This document shows positions 61,147-64,000 of a stretch of DNA of 64,000 nt, one piece after another. The stretch covers positions 52,435 to 116,434 of the forward strand of contig QZKE01000053.1 in the NCBI GenBank assembly GCA_003598015.1, given 5' to 3'. The notes under the pieces were generated by a model. That model ran no database searches. It saw only the letters and a program-made list of their open reading frames with translations, and was not told where the DNA came from. The position numbers and the translations under genes are program-made. This DNA comes from Actinomycetota bacterium. Its GTDB lineage: Bacteria; Actinomycetota; Geothermincolia; Geothermincolales; RBG-13-55-18. Position 1 is the first letter of the stretch; each line of letters opens with the position of its first letter.

Positions 61147-62214
61147 TCATCCCTCACCCTCACCCGGGCCGCCTTTACGTTCCGAGAGGCGGACCAGCCC
61201 CGAAAACCCGAGGACAGCTCCCATGATGACCATAACATAGGATGGCCAGAGTGTCTGGCGTTCGAACTGTGCCGGTATCGGTTGCCCCCCTCTGCCCACT
61301 TTCTCGAGGGCGGCGCCCAGTATCAGCGAGTTGGAGGCAATAGCTATGAAGAACAAGGGGATGACTACAACCCCGGCGGCGATAAGCAATACTCCGTAGT
61401 CCACCTTGGCGAAAGGCCCCTTGAACAACCACGTGGCCACCATGTACAGATAGGCGATGATCACGATGGCCATGCAGATATAGGTAATCACACCCAGGTC
61501 CACCCCCTTGACCTTCGCCGTCTGCAGCATGCCTGTCGCAGCATCGTTCCATCCGACCCTGACCCAGGAGGTGAAGGAGAGGATGACGATCATCAATACC
61601 GCCAGGGTGGCCATGGCGGCGGCGATCATATCCCGGCGGTCCAACGCGTGATCGCGGTATGCAACGAAGCGCATGAATCCCTCCCTGTTCTCCGCGGCCG
61701 GTTTCCTGACGCTCGCGACGGCCTTCAGCTTAGGCCTGCCGTGTGGTCCTTTCCTGCGTACACCTTTCCTGGTCGCTACGGGAGATTCCACGGCCGCGCC
61801 GTCTCCCTCCTCCGTTGCCGGCTCATCCGCGCTTTTCCTCCTCTTCAGGCGGGCCAGGGCCGCATAAGTCCTCTCGCTGAAGGTTATGGTGATGGAGAAC
61901 CTCTTCTTGGTGGTCCTGTCCCTTGCAACCTTGTCGACGGCCGGCTTCAGGGAGACCACCTTCTTGCTGGATGCAGGGGTAAGGGTGCCGCTGGCCTTTT
62001 TATCCGTAGTTACCCCCGCCGGGACGACGGGCTCCGCTTCTGCCACCTTTACGCTGTCCACCGCCGGCGGGGGCGGCTCGACATCAGGTTTCTTGACCGG
62101 AGCCGGGGGCACCTTCTTCAGCCTGCCCCTCTGGCCTTTCATCTTGACATAGCAGGCTTCGCAGAAGAATTTCCCCGCGGGGATCTCCTTCCCGCAACTT
62201 ACGCATTCAGGCAT
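61147..62214 (-). CDS. Zinc-ribbon membrane protein of unknown function
   Basis: The 355-residue protein begins with a zinc ribbon (CVSCGKEIPAGKFFCEAC, two CxxC pairs), then a proline/lysine-rich linker (~30-150) containing repeated basic stretches, a further basic region (RKGVRRKGPHGRPKLKAV), and four C-terminal hydrophobic helices (MIAAAMATLAVLMIVILSF, ITYICMAIVIIAYLYMVATW, YGVLLIAAGVVVIPLFFIAI, LWPSYVMVIMGAVLGFSG). No family is recognised. Cytoplasmic ribbon plus membrane anchor is reminiscent of envelope-associated sensors or scaffolds. It heads the TPR-HAD-methyltransferase run. Confidence 0.75.
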   Translation of the reverse strand: MPECVSCGKEIPAGKFFCEACYVKMKGQRGRLKKVPPAPVKKPDVEPPPPAVDSVKVAEAEPVVPAGVTTDKKASGTLTPASSKKVVSLKPAVDKVARDRTTKKRFSITITFSERTYAALARLKRRKSADEPATEEGDGAAVESPVATRKGVRRKGPHGRPKLKAVASVRKPAAENREGFMRFVAYRDHALDRRDMIAAAMATLAVLMIVILSFTSWVRVGWNDAATGMLQTAKVKGVDLGVITYICMAIVIIAYLYMVATWLFKGPFAKVDYGVLLIAAGVVVIPLFFIAIASNSLILGAALEKVGRGGQPIPAQFERQTLWPSYVMVIMGAVLGFSGLVRLSERKGGPGEGEG

Positions 62215-62288
62215 CGCGTCCCTCCATCGACGCTGCGGCTTGCGGTCCCCCCGGTCCGGATGCGGGTATCAGCCGCGACCTGACTTCC

Positions 62289-63812
62289 CTATTCATCTCT
62301 TTCGACCCCTCTGACCCTGTCCCTGACCCACAGGAAGAGATCTGGAAACCTGCGGCGGAAGAAATCCTTGCCCCTGTTCCACCCGCTCTCGCCCTGCGCG
62401 GCAAGGGTCACCAGGGCGCGGTGTGGCAAGTGCCGGCTCAGCCATAATCCATCGACCATCCTCTCCAGGTAGGCCGAGAGAGGCTGGGGGAGCTTGCGCA
62501 GGCCCCTGTAGAGGCGGACAAAGGTGCGGAAGTAGTGACGCGCGAAGTACAGCTGTTCCCGCGGCAGGGTGGGCTGGTCAACGTAGCGGTCCTCACGATA
62601 GTCGTAGACCTCGGGAACCCATCCCTCCCGCACCGCGGTCTCGAAGAGCACGGTGTCCGGGTAAGGATAGTAGATGGGGCAGAGGGAGTGATCGGCGCCT
62701 ATTTCCACGTTGAGCTTGATGGTATCCAGGACTTTTGCCTTGTCCTCGTAGGGGAGCCCCACCATGTTATAGGCAACCGTCTTGATCCCGGCCTCGCGGC
62801 AGGCATCGAATGCCTCCACGATCTTCTCCCTGGACATATGGCGGTTGAGAACCTCGTTACGGATGAAATCGTTGCCGCTCTCGACCCCGAAGAACATCTG
62901 GTAACACCCCGCCTGGCGCAGCATGCGTACTATCTCGGGCGTTACCAGGTTGGCGCGGTAATTGCAGATAAACGGGAGACCTATCTCCTTGCGGTAGAGC
63001 GAGGTGAAATTCTCCAGCCACCCACCCTTCCAGGGGAGTATATCGTCGCGGAAGTTCAGGTATTCGACGCGGGGAAAGGACGCCACCAGTTTCTTCAGGT
63101 ATGCGATGCTGTACTCGGGGCTGTGAAAACGCGAGTAGCGGTTCTTGTTGGGATAGATATCCCGCATCCTCTTGTTGGAGCAATACGTGCAGCTGTACGG
63201 GCATCCCCGTGACAGTATCACCACCCCCGTGTTGATACGCGTGGAGAGCAGCATGGAGAAGTCGAATGCGCCGAAATCTGGCAGCGGCAACACGTCGATA
63301 TCCTCGATGAGCGGCCGCACGGGATTGCGGTAGATTGCCCCCCCTTCCTTTACCCATATGCTCTCCGTGGTGCGATAATCCTCGCCCGCGTCCATGCGTC
63401 CGACCAGTTCGAGCAGGGCTTCCTCGCCCTCACCGCGACATAGCATATCTATGCCCGGTGTCGCGATGACTTCCTCGGGTAGCGTGGTCGGGTGATAGCT
63501 GCCGGAGATAATTGGTATATCCGTAGCTTCCTTGGCCCAGAGGACATACTCCTTTACTTGCGGATATTCACGCGTCATGGTCACAAAACCCAGGAGGTCC
63601 GGACTCTCTCTGCGCAGGGTGTTCTGGAATTCGCCGCGCCCCGCGGGACTGGTCAGGTGGTACAGGGCGAAATCGTGGCCAGCCCCCTTCAATACCGCGG
63701 CTATGCTGCCCACGCCTTCCATATACCAGCCACCCTCATCGACTCCGAGCATGCGGCCGCTCTGCGGGTCGATATTCACCTTATAGTCCGGATAGACGAA
63801 TAGTACCTTCAA
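62289..63812 (-). CDS. B12-binding-type radical SAM protein
   Basis: Residues 1-~150 look like the Rossmann-like cobalamin-binding domain of B12-radical-SAM enzymes (VLFVYPDYKVN, PDLLGFVTMTREYPQ, IPIISGSYHPTTLPEE), although the canonical DxHxxG lower ligand is not visible. The radical-SAM site is CPYSCTYC (~residue 205), followed by YLNFRDDILPWKG and FFGVESGNDFIRNEVLNR. The last ~110 residues are basic and helical. Such enzymes often act in lipid, hopanoid or natural-product modification. It is the last complete gene of the window. Confidence 0.88.
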   Translation of the reverse strand: MKVLFVYPDYKVNIDPQSGRMLGVDEGGWYMEGVGSIAAVLKGAGHDFALYHLTSPAGRGEFQNTLRRESPDLLGFVTMTREYPQVKEYVLWAKEATDIPIISGSYHPTTLPEEVIATPGIDMLCRGEGEEALLELVGRMDAGEDYRTTESIWVKEGGAIYRNPVRPLIEDIDVLPLPDFGAFDFSMLLSTRINTGVVILSRGCPYSCTYCSNKRMRDIYPNKNRYSRFHSPEYSIAYLKKLVASFPRVEYLNFRDDILPWKGGWLENFTSLYRKEIGLPFICNYRANLVTPEIVRMLRQAGCYQMFFGVESGNDFIRNEVLNRHMSREKIVEAFDACREAGIKTVAYNMVGLPYEDKAKVLDTIKLNVEIGADHSLCPIYYPYPDTVLFETAVREGWVPEVYDYREDRYVDQPTLPREQLYFARHYFRTFVRLYRGLRKLPQPLSAYLERMVDGLWLSRHLPHRALVTLAAQGESGWNRGKDFFRRRFPDLFLWVRDRVRGVERDE

Positions 63813-63881
63813 GCCACGCTCCCGTTTATCTCGCGCTCCCCATTTTTATTTTTATGACCATCGTCTCCTGCTATTAAATAA

Positions 63882-64000
63882 GGTTCTTCTCCGAGAGGAG
63901 CGGGCGTCAGGCATAGGGGTCGGCCCTGGACTTATGCCTGAGCCATATGTCCAGCATATATACATGGGGATTTGAGTGACGCCACACTTCTTTCCTCCTG
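63882..64000. repeat. Second copy of the REPIN/MITE-like element (cut by window edge)
   Basis: The sequence beginning GGTTCTTCTCCGAGAGG carries the identical 35-bp core at 63907-63941. It then continues into the same spacer seen at 56 kb, reverse oriented (CAGCATATATAC and GGGGATTT shared, with point differences). It runs off the window, so the second arm is not seen. It lies about 70 bp upstream of the radical-SAM gene start. Confidence 0.82.

Overview
The window looks like a chromosomal segment of a GC-rich bacterium from a deep-branching actinobacterial lineage (Geothermincolia-, Thermoleophilia- or Coriobacteriia-like). This is inferred from gene content and order: an LmeA/DUF2993 lipid-binding protein beside nrdR, gpsA-plsY-der-DUF512-cmk, scpA-scpB-rluB, xseB-dxs-tlyA-nadK-recN, and zur-znuACB. 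No rRNA, tRNA, CRISPR array, prophage or complete insertion sequence was recognised.

Layout. About three quarters of the genes lie on the minus strand in compact operons with 1-17 nt overlaps. From the left these are: nrdR (cut by the window edge), an LmeA-like protein, then cmk-DUF512-der and plsY-gpsA. Next come aroF-tyrA-aroA with aroH upstream, then trpS-scpA-scpB-rluB, then a DHH-CBS-nucleotidyltransferase fusion with an M50 protease and an HD protein, and deoB. They are followed by a radical-SAM/SPASM protein, a block of M20 peptidase-Nudix-ald-xerD, pyrG with its own leader, the zinc operon zur-znuA-znuC-znuB, and xseB-dxs-tlyA-nadK-recN. After that come paaK-ACT-yjbQ plus a membrane protein, an ABC-2 exporter pair, a rhomboid protease, an envelope-like operon (zinc-ribbon membrane protein, TPR, HAD, methyltransferase), and a B12-binding-type radical-SAM enzyme.

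Four plus-strand islands interrupt this and carry more accessory functions. One has an SDR followed by a glutamate decarboxylation module (gadC, a lipoprotein, gadB). One is a single RND/MMPL exporter. One is an M28-like membrane protein. The last holds an M23 envelope protein, a ClpE/ClpC-like unfoldase with a degenerate first ATPase, and a large protein with an HPr-kinase/PEPCK-type P-loop.

Most notable observations. (1) Two genes absent from the ORF track, a lipoprotein in the gad operon and a membrane protein after yjbQ, have no ATG/GTG/TTG start; each has a strong Shine-Dalgarno at normal distance from an AUA codon, and both would begin M-A-R-N. (2) The Clp-family protein has lost Walker B and the arginine finger in D1 and has no obvious ClpP-binding loop, and lies upstream of the HprK/PEPCK-like protein. 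(3) A ~213-bp element with perfect 35-bp inverted repeats (REPIN/MITE-like) lies between those two genes, and a second copy runs off the right edge of the window. (4) A second, unrelated tandem and inverted repeat cluster lies between convergent genes at 58.1-58.4 kb. (5) A 54-codon xseB is translationally coupled to dxs. (6) pyrG has a promoter, leader hairpin and intrinsic terminator consistent with attenuation. (7) A near-consensus Zur/Fur box overlaps the zur promoter region.

All calls come from reading the sequence and from remembered family motifs. No database search was run.
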